Source: Bacillota bacterium (lineage in GTDB: Bacteria > Bacillota > Clostridia > Acetivibrionales > DTU013). From it: a stretch of 6,743 nucleotides of DNA. The DNA lies in contig JAEZJL010000009.1 in the NCBI GenBank assembly GCA_023415815.1, positions 1 through 6,743 on the forward strand, written 5' to 3'. The position numbers were made by a program, and so were the translations under genes. This document shows, one piece after another, positions 1 to 5,517 of the stretch. Under the pieces are notes generated by a model that was not told where the DNA came from, made no database searches, and saw only the letters and a program-made list of their open reading frames with translations. Numbering within the stretch: position 1 is the first letter of the stretch; each line of letters opens with the position of its first letter.

Positions 1-901
1 GTGCGAGGTATATATTTTAAGCCCGGGCGGCGAGCTGAGCAAATACACGGTAAATAATGTCGAGAGACCCCAAAGCATGGAGGATATGCTCTCCGTTTAT
101 GAGAATAATGAAAATGCTTACAGGAACTATGTTTCAATGAGGGACAACAATCTTGACAAGTTCAAGCCGTTTTCGCCGGACATACTGTATGTTGTTAAGC
201 CTCCGATGCTCTGGCCTTACTACCAGCTGCAGGCTGAGGCGCCGGTCAGGGCGGCAAGGGATAACGAGCTGGCCGATATCATGCTCGGCAGCGAGAGGGA
301 CAGATTCATCAAAACCGACTATTCCGGCTTCCTGCAGTTCAGCAATAGAGAGAATATGTACAAGGTCTATGACGACGGCTATCTCTCCTATAAATACCTT
401 GCCGATGCGAGCTCTTCCGAAAAGGGCGCCGTAGGAGACGCGCTGAAGACGGCCTATGTGTTCATTAGCAAGCTTAACAGGCTGACAAACATGAAAGCGG
501 ATATTTACCTTTCGGGAATCGATGCCTCACATCAGGGCTATTACACCTTCAGGTTTGATTATAAGCTTAACGGCATGCCCGTTTTTATAAACCTCCAGTC
601 AAAAGGCAAGGACGACGGGCCGGTCGAGAATGCCATAACGATCGATGCAAGCGCTAAAAGAGTGCTCCAGTGCGGCTGGATGCTTAGAGATTTTGCACAG
701 GGGCAGAAGTCTCTGTATAATGACCGGTTTGACGATGTTATGGCGAATGTAAAATATGGTGATATGGCGATTGTCGACATAGCCACAGGCTATTATCTCA
801 ATTCGGCGGAGGAGGGTATATTTGACCCCTCGCTGATTATCCAGGAGAAGGGTAAGCAGGCTGTCAGCGCTTACGTTTTGCCTGCCGGGAAAGGAGAATA
901 A
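1..901 (+). CDS. yycH: YycH/WalH, extracytoplasmic WalK regulator (5' partial)
   Basis: The reading frame is open from base 2 with no stop before 899-901, so the gene enters from outside the window. The first in-frame ATG (77) is internal, and 299 codons are visible. YycH proteins are usually about 400-450 aa with one N-terminal membrane helix. That anchor and roughly the first third would lie upstream. The visible part has no hydrophobic span and is rich in aromatic and charged residues, as expected for the extracytoplasmic domain. In Bacillus, YycH and YycI form a membrane complex that restrains the WalK (YycG) kinase; in Staphylococcus they activate it. The assignment rests on general sequence character and strongly on context: yycI follows after 1 bp, then murA, yycJ and rlmH. 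walR and walK are expected just upstream. The family call is fairly secure, but the direction of its effect on WalK here is not known. Confidence 0.83.
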   Translation, partial: CEVYILSPGGELSKYTVNNVERPQSMEDMLSVYENNENAYRNYVSMRDNNLDKFKPFSPDILYVVKPPMLWPYYQLQAEAPVRAARDNELADIMLGSERDRFIKTDYSGFLQFSNRENMYKVYDDGYLSYKYLADASSSEKGAVGDALKTAYVFISKLNRLTNMKADIYLSGIDASHQGYYTFRFDYKLNGMPVFINLQSKGKDDGPVENAITIDASAKRVLQCGWMLRDFAQGQKSLYNDRFDDVMANVKYGDMAIVDIATGYYLNSAEEGIFDPSLIIQEKGKQAVSAYVLPAGKGE

Positions 902-902
902 T

Positions 903-1739
903 ATGGATTGGGCCCGGGCAAAGGTTATAATCCTTTCTATGCTGCTGGTTTTTAATATTTATCTTTTGACCAGTGTATACGGATATGTAAGGGGCGAAGG
1001 TATTACCTCCGAAACCATCGAGAATACTGAAAAGATACTGGCATCGAGAGGAGTACGGCTGGGATGCGAAATACCGCGGTATGACAGCGATACGCCCAAG
1101 CTTGTCATCGATAATGAAAAGCCGGACGTGCCTTTACTTGCGGAGAAGCTTTTGGGCAAGGGATATGAGGAAGAGGCGCAGGGCGGTACATACATAAACG
1201 GCAGTAAGAAGCTTACTTCCGACGGGAATGTGCTTCTGAGCTATACCGACGACAGCCCGGCCGGCACGGTCGATTTGAAGCGCAGAAATGCGGTGGAAAA
1301 CTATGCGCACGATTTTCTCACGGATAAGGGGCTCATTGATTCCTCGTACATATTGGATGAAAAAAAAGCGAACAGCGACGGCAGCATTTACCTGAGCTAT
1401 CTTGAAAAATACAAGGACTTTCTTGTCTATGACAACTATACCAGAGTTATAATTACCGAAAAGGGCGTTACCCGTGTCGAAATGCAGAAAAGCCATATCA
1501 TACGCCAGTCGCCGGAAAAGACAGGCGACATTGCGACTGCGTACCAGGTACTGCTGGGCAATTTCGACGGAAAGACCTCAGTCACTATCACCGGCATCGA
1601 TATCGGGTACAAGGCGGCCGGGACGCAGGATGCGAATGGGATACAGTCCTCGGAGCAGCTTCCCGCCTGGAGGATCAGAACCGGAGAAGCCGCCGGGCTG
1701 AGGTATTTCAGCCTCACCGACGGAAAGGAAATAAAATAG
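903..1739 (+). CDS. yycI: YycI/WalI, membrane-anchored WalRK regulatory protein
   Basis: This 278-aa protein begins MDWARAKVIILSMLLVFNIY. A short cytoplasmic tip is followed by one membrane helix (about residues 8-28), and the remainder is a soluble, extracytoplasmic domain. The MDW-(A/S)-(R/K)-AK opening and the C-terminal LPAWRI motif (about residues 253-258) are typical of YycI, and the length fits the family (about 260-280 aa). YycI pairs with YycH through the membrane helices and outer domains to modulate WalK, the essential wall-homeostasis kinase. The start is set by AAGGAG at 891-896, six bases before the ATG. The gene begins one base after the yycH stop, so the two are almost certainly co-transcribed and translationally linked. 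An 89-bp gap with its own promoter candidate separates it from murA. Confidence 0.9.
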   Translation: MDWARAKVIILSMLLVFNIYLLTSVYGYVRGEGITSETIENTEKILASRGVRLGCEIPRYDSDTPKLVIDNEKPDVPLLAEKLLGKGYEEEAQGGTYINGSKKLTSDGNVLLSYTDDSPAGTVDLKRRNAVENYAHDFLTDKGLIDSSYILDEKKANSDGSIYLSYLEKYKDFLVYDNYTRVIITEKGVTRVEMQKSHIIRQSPEKTGDIATAYQVLLGNFDGKTSVTITGIDIGYKAAGTQDANGIQSSEQLPAWRIRTGEAAGLRYFSLTDGKEIK

Positions 1740-1770
1740 CGGAATTCTGTATAAATACACCTGTCTGATG

Positions 1771-1779
1771 TGGTATAAT
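1771..1779 (+). promoter_or_regulatory. Extended -10 promoter candidate for murA-yycJ(-rlmH)
   Basis: TGGTATAAT is a perfect TATAAT hexamer (1774-1779) preceded by the TGn extension. No good -35 box lies 17 bases upstream (ATAAAT at 1751-1756), which extended -10 promoters can tolerate. It sits in the 89-bp gap between yycI and murA, about 50 bases ahead of the murA ATG. It could let murA be expressed independently of the upstream wal operon. This is inferred from sequence only; read-through from yycI is also likely because no terminator is visible. Confidence 0.6.
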
Positions 1780-1828
1780 GTGAGGAAGAGTCCATTTATA
1801 TGCAAAGGATAAAAAAGGCGGGTGTGGG

Positions 1829-3088
1829 ATGGAGAAAATTGTTATTAATGGCCGGAGGCCGCTGAATGGCGAGGTATATGTCAGCGGCGCGAAGAACGCG
1901 GCGGTTGCTGTTGTACCGGCTGCTTTGCTGATAGAAGGCTCCTGCAGGATAGAAAATGTTCCCGATATAAAAGATACAAAAATTCTTGAAGAAACTCTCA
2001 GCCGTCTCGGGGCCGGAATAACCTTTGAGGATAAGAACACCATTCTTATAGACTCCAGCGGCGTAAATACATATAAAGCTTCATATGAGATGATAAAAAG
2101 CATGCGAGCGTCGTATTACCTGCTCGGCGCTTTGTTAGGACGCTTTGGCAGGGCTGAGGTCGCGCTTCCCGGGGGCTGCGATTTTGGTTTCAGGCCCATG
2201 GACCAGCACATTAAAGGCTTTGAAGCAATGGGCGCCCAGGTAATGATAGAGCATGGGATAATCAAGCTCAGTGCGGAAAAATTGGTAGGAAGCCAGATAT
2301 ATCTGGATGTCGTAAGCGTCGGGGCCACGATCAACCTCATGCTGGCCGCGGTGAGGGCGGAAGGCACGACGACCATAGAAAACGCCGCAAAAGAGCCGCA
2401 CGTGGTGGATGTGGCGAATTTCCTCAACGCCTCCGGCGCAAATATCAAGGGCGCCGGCACCGATGTGATCAAGATAAAGGGCGTACAGAGACTGAAGGGC
2501 GGAGCGGTGCACTCAATCATACCGGACATGGTTGAGGCCGGCACCTTCATGATTGCCGCCGCAGCAACATACGGCGACGTCACGGTAAGGAATTTGATAC
2601 CCAAGCACATGGAATCGCTGAGCGCAAAACTGGTGGAAATGAATATAAATATAATCGAGGGAGAGGACTGGATAAGGGTTGCCGGGGACAAAAAGCTCCT
2701 GAAGGCAAATATCAAGACTCTGCCTTATCCGGGCTTTCCAACCGACCTGCACCCTCCGGCAACGGTTCTTCTTTGCCTTGCCGAGGGCACCAGTACAATC
2801 ACCGAAGGAATATGGCCGTCCAGGTTCCAGTACGTTGACGAACTGAAAAGGATGGGCGCGCACATAAAGGTGGAGGGCAGTATAGCGGTCGTCGAGGGGC
2901 CATGCCGGCTTTCCGGCGCCCCGATGAACGCAATCGATTTGCGGGCCGGAGCTGCGGTGGTAATTGCGGGACTGACAGCGGAGGGCACGACTGAGGTACA
3001 TAATATCAAGTACATAGACAGAGGCTACGAGGACTTTGTCGGCAAGCTTAAAAACCTTGGCGCGGATATAAAAAGAGTCGTGGAATAG
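1829..3088 (+). CDS. murA: UDP-N-acetylglucosamine 1-carboxyvinyltransferase (MurA)
   Basis: MurA transfers enolpyruvate from phosphoenolpyruvate to UDP-GlcNAc, the first committed step of peptidoglycan synthesis, in the cytoplasm. The 419-aa length matches the family. Key residues, by comparison with the E. coli enzyme, are present: K22-N23 in SGAKNAA, R93 in MRAS, the catalytic loop LPGGCDFG with Cys117 (fosfomycin target), FPTD with D306 (general base), DLRAGA around 370-375, and R398 in IDRGYE. The Cys predicts fosfomycin sensitivity of this isozyme. The sequence after FPTD reads LHPP instead of the more usual MQ-containing form, so it is a divergent subfamily member. Firmicutes often carry two MurA paralogs, and which one this is cannot be told here. 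The ATG follows a modest AAGGCGGG-type ribosome site (1815-1822). yycJ follows after 11 bp, suggesting one transcript. Confidence 0.95.
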   Translation: MEKIVINGRRPLNGEVYVSGAKNAAVAVVPAALLIEGSCRIENVPDIKDTKILEETLSRLGAGITFEDKNTILIDSSGVNTYKASYEMIKSMRASYYLLGALLGRFGRAEVALPGGCDFGFRPMDQHIKGFEAMGAQVMIEHGIIKLSAEKLVGSQIYLDVVSVGATINLMLAAVRAEGTTTIENAAKEPHVVDVANFLNASGANIKGAGTDVIKIKGVQRLKGGAVHSIIPDMVEAGTFMIAAAATYGDVTVRNLIPKHMESLSAKLVEMNINIIEGEDWIRVAGDKKLLKANIKTLPYPGFPTDLHPPATVLLCLAEGTSTITEGIWPSRFQYVDELKRMGAHIKVEGSIAVVEGPCRLSGAPMNAIDLRAGAAVVIAGLTAEGTTEVHNIKYIDRGYEDFVGKLKNLGADIKRVVE

Positions 3089-3099
3089 CGGAGACGCAT

Positions 3100-3891
3100 A
3101 TGATAAAATTCTGCAGCCTTTACAGCGGAAGCAGCGGCAACTCAATATTTCTGAGCCTTGGCTCCACCAGGCTGCTCGTGGACGCGGGGCTCAGCGCAAA
3201 ACGCATCATCGAGGCGCTGACTTCCATAGGCGAGAGGCCTTCGGAGCTGAGCGCCATTCTGGTCACTCACGAGCACAGCGATCACATCAAGGGAGTGGGC
3301 ATACTCTCCAGAAAATTCAACATACCTATTTACGCCAATGAAAACACCTGGACAGCGATGCAAACACTCATAGGGGCTGTCGATGTGCGCAACATGGCGT
3401 ATTTTAACACGGGTTCGGAATTCGGCATAGGAGACATTGTAGTGAAGCCTTTTCCGATACCGCATGACGCCTGCGAGCCCGTGGGCTACAGTTTTTTTGC
3501 GGAAGAAAAGAAGATCACCGTCGCAACGGATATAGGCCATATGGACCTGGAGCTTTTGAATTGCATGGAAGACAGCGACCTGCTCCTGCTGGAATCAAAC
3601 CACGACGTAGAAATGCTCAGGATGGGACCGTATCCCTGGCATCTGAAAAAGCGGATAGCCGGGGACAGGGGACACCTTTCCAATGAGGCTGCCGGCAAGG
3701 TCATTGCCCACATGGCCGAAAAGGGAACAAAGCGCTTTTTGCTGGGGCATTTAAGCAGGGAGAACAACTTCCCCGAGCTGGCCTACCAGACTGTCTGCAA
3801 CGCCCTCTGCGAGCGCAGCATCAAAGCCGGCATGGACATCATGCTGGATGTAGCCCTGAGGGACCGGGTCGGCAGAGTAATCGAGCTGTAA
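3100..3891 (+). CDS. yycJ: YycJ/WalJ, metallo-beta-lactamase-fold hydrolase
   Basis: This 263-aa cytoplasmic protein has the metallo-beta-lactamase fold. It opens with SLYSGSSGNS and LVDAGLS (residues 6-32). The metal-binding signature THEHSDHIKG places ligands at H57, H59, D61 and H62. Further metal-ligand candidates are H122 (IPHDA), D144 (VATDIGH) and H217 (LGHLSREN). LLLLESNHD and the downstream RGHLSN are characteristic of the YycJ/WalJ branch. The family is conserved in wal operons; a nuclease-like activity and a role in coordinating division with replication or repair have been proposed, but the substrate is unsettled. The ATG has GGAG at 3090-3093, six bases upstream, and lies 11 bp after murA. 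In Bacillus an htrA-family protease gene usually follows yycJ; here none does, and the gap to rlmH is a 97-bp intergenic stretch holding an inverted repeat. Confidence 0.93.
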   Translation: MIKFCSLYSGSSGNSIFLSLGSTRLLVDAGLSAKRIIEALTSIGERPSELSAILVTHEHSDHIKGVGILSRKFNIPIYANENTWTAMQTLIGAVDVRNMAYFNTGSEFGIGDIVVKPFPIPHDACEPVGYSFFAEEKKITVATDIGHMDLELLNCMEDSDLLLLESNHDVEMLRMGPYPWHLKKRIAGDRGHLSNEAAGKVIAHMAEKGTKRFLLGHLSRENNFPELAYQTVCNALCERSIKAGMDIMLDVALRDRVGRVIEL

Positions 3892-3892
3892 A

Positions 3893-3926
3893 CCTGCGAC
3901 AGTCGGGGACGGTTCTCTGTCGCAGG
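3893..3926. repeat. Palindromic repeat with a perfect 10-bp stem
   Basis: CCTGCGACAG (3893-3902) is the exact reverse complement of CTGTCGCAGG (3917-3926), with a 14-base loop containing GGGGACGGTTCT. It begins one base after the yycJ stop codon. No T-run follows, so it is not a classical intrinsic terminator. From memory, GGGGACGGTTCT with flanking GACAG/CTGTC arms resembles a dispersed palindromic element found in many copies in some Clostridia genomes; that resemblance is unchecked. It may be a REP-like element that also affects mRNA stability between yycJ and rlmH. Confidence 0.7.
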
Positions 3927-3972
3927 CAGTGCGCAAAAGTGCCGGGGCTCGTCTAAAGAGGCTGCTGGCACG

Positions 3973-3979
3973 GGTGGAG
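3973..3979 (+). promoter_or_regulatory. Ribosome binding site that fixes the rlmH start
   Basis: GGTGGAG lies nine bases before the ATG at 3989. The same frame is open further upstream to a GTG at 3929, but that extension has no comparable ribosome site, abuts the palindrome, and would add 20 residues absent from RlmH proteins, which begin MKI. Confidence 0.7.
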
Positions 3980-3988
3980 CGGTATCGT

Positions 3989-4468
3989 ATGAAAATTACA
4001 ATTATAGCGGTTGGAAAACTAAAGGAGAGATACCTGAAGGAAGGCATACAGGAGTATGCAAAAAGGCTCTCGCGCTTCTGCGAGCTGCAGGTCGTCGAGG
4101 TTGAGGACGAGCAGGCGGCGGACTCATTGAGCCCCGCGCAGGAGGAGCAGGTGAAAAAGCGGGAGGGTGAAAGGATCCTGAAAAAGGTCAGGGACGGTTC
4201 TTTGCTCTGCGTCCTGGATATAAAAGGCGAGGAACCCGATTCTGTGAGCTTTGCGACTAAGCTTCAGGGCTTTTTTGTTTCCGGCTGCTCGAATATGACC
4301 TTTGTTATCGGCGGATCGCTCGGGCTTGACGCCGCCCTTGTCAAAAGAGTCGATTTCAGGCTCTCCCTGTCAAAAATGACATTCCCTCACCAGCTAGCAA
4401 GGCTGATCCTCCTGGAGCAGCTCTTCCGGGCTTTCAAAATTATGAATGGTGAGACGTACCACAAATAA
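3989..4468 (+). CDS. rlmH: 23S rRNA (pseudouridine1915-N3)-methyltransferase RlmH
   Basis: RlmH is a SPOUT-class methyltransferase that uses S-adenosylmethionine to methylate pseudouridine 1915 in helix 69 of 23S rRNA on the assembled ribosome. The 159-aa product begins MKITIIAVGKLKE and carries the trefoil-knot signature FVIGGSLGLD (residues 105-114), LSLSKMTFPHQLARLILLEQ (125-144), and the invariant tail RAFKIMNGETYHK. All parts of the family are present and the length is normal. Its last codons lie inside a 44-bp repeat whose second copy is 1026 bp downstream; the integration that this implies has left the gene intact. In staphylococci the 3' end of this same gene (orfX) is the SCCmec attachment site. 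It is the last GC-rich gene of the block; the DNA after its stop codon is clearly AT-rich. Confidence 0.96.
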   Translation: MKITIIAVGKLKERYLKEGIQEYAKRLSRFCELQVVEVEDEQAADSLSPAQEEQVKKREGERILKKVRDGSLLCVLDIKGEEPDSVSFATKLQGFFVSGCSNMTFVIGGSLGLDAALVKRVDFRLSLSKMTFPHQLARLILLEQLFRAFKIMNGETYHK

Positions 4469-4491
4469 GGTTCATATGCGAACAATATTGA
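4448..4491 (+). repeat. Direct repeat copy 1 at the rlmH 3' end (att-like)
   Basis: This 44-bp stretch covers the last six full rlmH codons, the stop codon and 23 downstream bases. It recurs at 5474-5517. The 3' 29 bases (4463-4491) match at 28 positions, the single difference being A4485 versus T5511; the 5' 15 bases match at 11. Inside it are AATAAGGTTC (4464-4473), a 6-bp centre ATATGC (4474-4479) and GAACAATATT (4480-4489), arms that are complementary at 8 of 10 positions. Location over a gene end plus internal dyad suggests a site-specific recombination site. Confidence 0.8.
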
Positions 4492-4527
4492 GGACAGGAA
4501 AAGCCAAGGACAGGCTTTCACCTGTCC
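4492..4527. repeat. Imperfect palindrome/hairpin between convergent rlmH and antitoxin genes
   Basis: GGACAGG (4492-4498) pairs with CCTGTCC (4521-4527), and inside it AAAGCC (4500-4505) pairs with GGCTTT (4513-4518) around a 7-base loop. An alternative hairpin pairs the second GGACAGG (4508-4514) with the same CCTGTCC. It starts at the base after the first direct repeat and lies between two convergent genes, so a bidirectional transcription-end role is plausible. Neither strand shows a proper T-run after it. The GACAG/CTGTC core resembles that of the palindrome after yycJ, so both may be dispersed repeat copies. Confidence 0.5.
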
Positions 4528-4545
4528 CCCTCGACTGGAGATTGG

Positions 4546-4905
4546 TTATTTAATTATGGTGTATTCATTTGAAGCATCTTCATGGACTGTGGTTGAGGTT
4601 TCTGCATTATATAGTTCTTGTTTTTTTTGAACAATAAGTTCAAAACCAGCAGCATTGATATATTTAATAAAATTTCTTAAAGTAGTGTTGACATCTGCTT
4701 TTTCTAAACGTGAAATTGCCTGTTGAGTCATACCACAATTTGCTTCAATATCCTTTTGTGTTATTTTCTGCTCCTTCCTCAAGGTTACAGCTTGCTCAAT
4801 AAGCTTATATTCCTTGTCGATAGCCTCGTAAGCAGCTTTAAAGTGTTGGTCTTCATCACATTTTTGTTTTATTTTATCTTTTATATTGACCTTTTCAAAT
4901 GGCAT
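4546..4905 (-). CDS. XRE-family antitoxin (HigA-like)
   Basis: The protein is a DNA-binding antitoxin expected to bind and neutralise the toxin encoded just upstream and to repress their shared promoter. A helix-turn-helix spans about residues 39-86, including ITQKDIEANCGMTQQAISRL, the usual XRE pattern; the flanks are lysine- and glutamate-rich and the C-terminal tail from about residue 100 looks disordered. I start at the ATG at 4905 (119 aa), because AAAGGA at 4920-4915 sits nine bases upstream. An ATG at 4923 would give 125 aa, but it lies upstream of that ribosome site, within the toxin stop region. The gap to the toxin stop is 18 bp. Toxin-first order is the HigBA arrangement. Family call is good; the specific subfamily is not resolved. 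Confidence 0.82.
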   Translation of the reverse strand: MPFEKVNIKDKIKQKCDEDQHFKAAYEAIDKEYKLIEQAVTLRKEQKITQKDIEANCGMTQQAISRLEKADVNTTLRNFIKYINAAGFELIVQKKQELYNAETSTTVHEDASNEYTIIK

Positions 4906-4914
4906 AAAAACACA

Positions 4915-4920
4915 TCCTTT
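4915..4920 (-). promoter_or_regulatory. Ribosome binding site deciding the antitoxin start
   Basis: On the minus strand AAAGGA is followed by nine bases and the ATG at 4905. It falls within codons 2-3 of the longer reading that starts at 4923, which argues for the shorter protein. The toxin gene has the same AAAGGA site. Confidence 0.6.
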
Positions 4921-4923
4921 CAT

Positions 4924-5271
4924 CTATATAAATTTCATTCCTAATTCCTTGCCTAATTGTTTTGCTCTGCTAATAGCTTTATCAAGTTCAAATTTTTCCG
5001 CCTTCCCTTTTTGCTTCTTACAAGCATGCAAAATATAAAAATTATCCTGATCCTGTATCAGATAAAAATATCGTTCTTGATAAGCAAATTTGATTTCATA
5101 AAGTTTATTCAGTAAATGTCTTGTTGTAAGAGTCTCCAAGACCTTTAAACCTTTTGCTTCAAGCTCCTCAAGGACTCTATAGCCTTCTGCAGAACTTTCG
5201 GTATCAATTGAGTCTAAGTATTCATATATAAGATTTTTGCCACCTTTCGTTGTCCATAAATGTATATTCAA
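4924..5271 (-). CDS. RelE/HigB superfamily toxin, phage Gp49-like
   Basis: This 115-aa protein fits the phage-derived Gp49-like/HigB toxin family. It has an N-terminal region with repeated acidic helices (about 12-45), the core KLYEIKFAYQERYFYLIQ (residues 56-73) corresponding to the usual K-L-(W/Y)-E-(I/L)-(R/K) strand, then FYILHACKKQKGK (78-90) and a final helix DKAISRAKQL. Family members are ribosome-dependent mRNA endonucleases that slow growth when the antitoxin is lost; activity here is inferred. The start is a TTG (5271-5269) preceded by AAAGGA at 5285-5280 with eight bases between; no in-frame ATG is available near the N-terminus. It is the first gene of a two-gene minus-strand unit, 18 bp ahead of the antitoxin, with its own strong promoter. 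It is AT-rich, unlike the wal genes, which suggests acquisition. Confidence 0.82.
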   Translation of the reverse strand: MNIHLWTTKGGKNLIYEYLDSIDTESSAEGYRVLEELEAKGLKVLETLTTRHLLNKLYEIKFAYQERYFYLIQDQDNFYILHACKKQKGKAEKFELDKAISRAKQLGKELGMKFI

Positions 5272-5290
5272 TTTTCAGATCCTTTCGTTA

Positions 5291-5303
5291 CATATACTAT
5301 ATG
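5291..5303. promoter_or_regulatory. Operator candidate for toxin-antitoxin autoregulation
   Basis: CATATACTATATG is a perfect palindrome with 6-bp arms around one base. It lies between the -10 box of the minus-strand promoter and the toxin ribosome site, where antitoxin binding would block transcription. XRE antitoxins commonly bind such dyads in their own promoters. The assignment is positional; AT-rich palindromes also arise by chance. Confidence 0.4.
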
Positions 5304-5316
5304 CCCTTTGAGTACA

Positions 5317-5345
5317 ATTATACAGCATATGTGATGTATTTTCAA
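5317..5345 (-). promoter_or_regulatory. Sigma-A promoter of the toxin-antitoxin unit
   Basis: On the minus strand TTGAAA (5345-5340) and a perfect TATAAT (5322-5317) are separated by exactly 17 bases. It points toward the toxin gene, about 45 bases from its TTG start. The near-consensus quality suggests strong basal activity that the antitoxin would hold down. Confidence 0.72.
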
Positions 5346-5473
5346 TTAATTTTACAGTATGATTTTATCCTTTGAGATCAAATACTGATTATATCTGTAG
5401 ATTTTTTTGTTAAATAAAAGCTAACAAATAATCCTGATTTCAAATATTTTTTGGTTTAGTTGCCGAGTGATAC

Positions 5474-5517
5474 GGCGAGATGTACCCTAAATAAGGTTCA
5501 TATGCGAACATTATTGA
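5474..5517 (+). repeat. Direct repeat copy 2 (att-like, rlmH end remnant)
   Basis: This is the second copy of the 44-bp sequence at the rlmH 3' end. Its dyad is better than in copy 1: AATAAGGTTC (5490-5499) and GAACATTATT (5506-5515) are complementary at 9 of 10 positions around ATATGC. The part before the stop codon encodes GEMYPK where rlmH has GETYHK, so it is a diverged or donor-derived copy of that gene end. Together with copy 1 it brackets the toxin-antitoxin pair. Confidence 0.8.

Larger units (their letters stand above)
4448..5517. mobile_element. Putative ~1-kb cassette integrated at rlmH 3' end
   Basis: The segment is bounded by the 44-bp direct repeats and has a repeat-to-repeat period of 1026 bp. 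It is AT-rich (30-37% GC in counted lines, against about 63% in a yycJ line). Its only visible genes are a minus-strand toxin-antitoxin pair, oriented against the operon. No integrase, serine recombinase or transposase is encoded in it, so it would be a non-autonomous cassette or the remnant of a larger element. The rlmH location parallels SCC elements of staphylococci, but no ccr gene is present and the relationship is inference. The alternative is a recombination event that duplicated the rlmH end without a dedicated recombinase. Confidence 0.5.

Noticed and set aside
77..79. ATG at 77 as the real start of the first gene
   Set aside because: The frame is open back to the window edge, no ribosome site precedes it, and YycH is normally much longer with an N-terminal membrane helix.
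1134..1805. Long minus-strand reading frames opposite yycI, murA and yycJ (also 2116-2715, 2513-3145, 3142-3540)
   Set aside because: They lie antisense to well-supported genes in GC-rich DNA, have no family features and no ribosome sites; they mirror codon bias of the real genes.
3893..3926. Intrinsic terminator after yycJ
   Set aside because: The stem is strong but the loop is 14 bases and no T-run follows, so a repeat element is the better reading.
3939..3971. GTGCC/GGCAC inverted repeat just before rlmH as a regulatory hairpin
   Set aside because: Only five pairs around a 23-base loop, easily expected by chance in GC-rich DNA.
3929..3988. Longer RlmH starting at GTG 3929 (20 extra residues)
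   Set aside because: RlmH proteins start MKI and are about 156-160 aa; a good ribosome site precedes the ATG at 3989 and none fits the GTG.
4906..4923. Antitoxin start at ATG 4923 (six extra residues MKGCVF)
   Set aside because: The AAAGGA ribosome site lies inside those codons and is correctly spaced for the ATG at 4905 instead.
4723..4944. 73-aa hydrophobic plus-strand reading frame opposite the antitoxin gene
   Set aside because: It is antisense to a recognisable XRE gene; the apparent hydrophobicity comes from the reverse complement of lysine-rich AT-rich codons, and no ribosome site was seen.
4448..5517. Insertion sequence with transposase explaining the direct repeats
   Set aside because: No transposase gene or terminal inverted repeats are present, and a 44-bp repeat is far longer than an IS target duplication.
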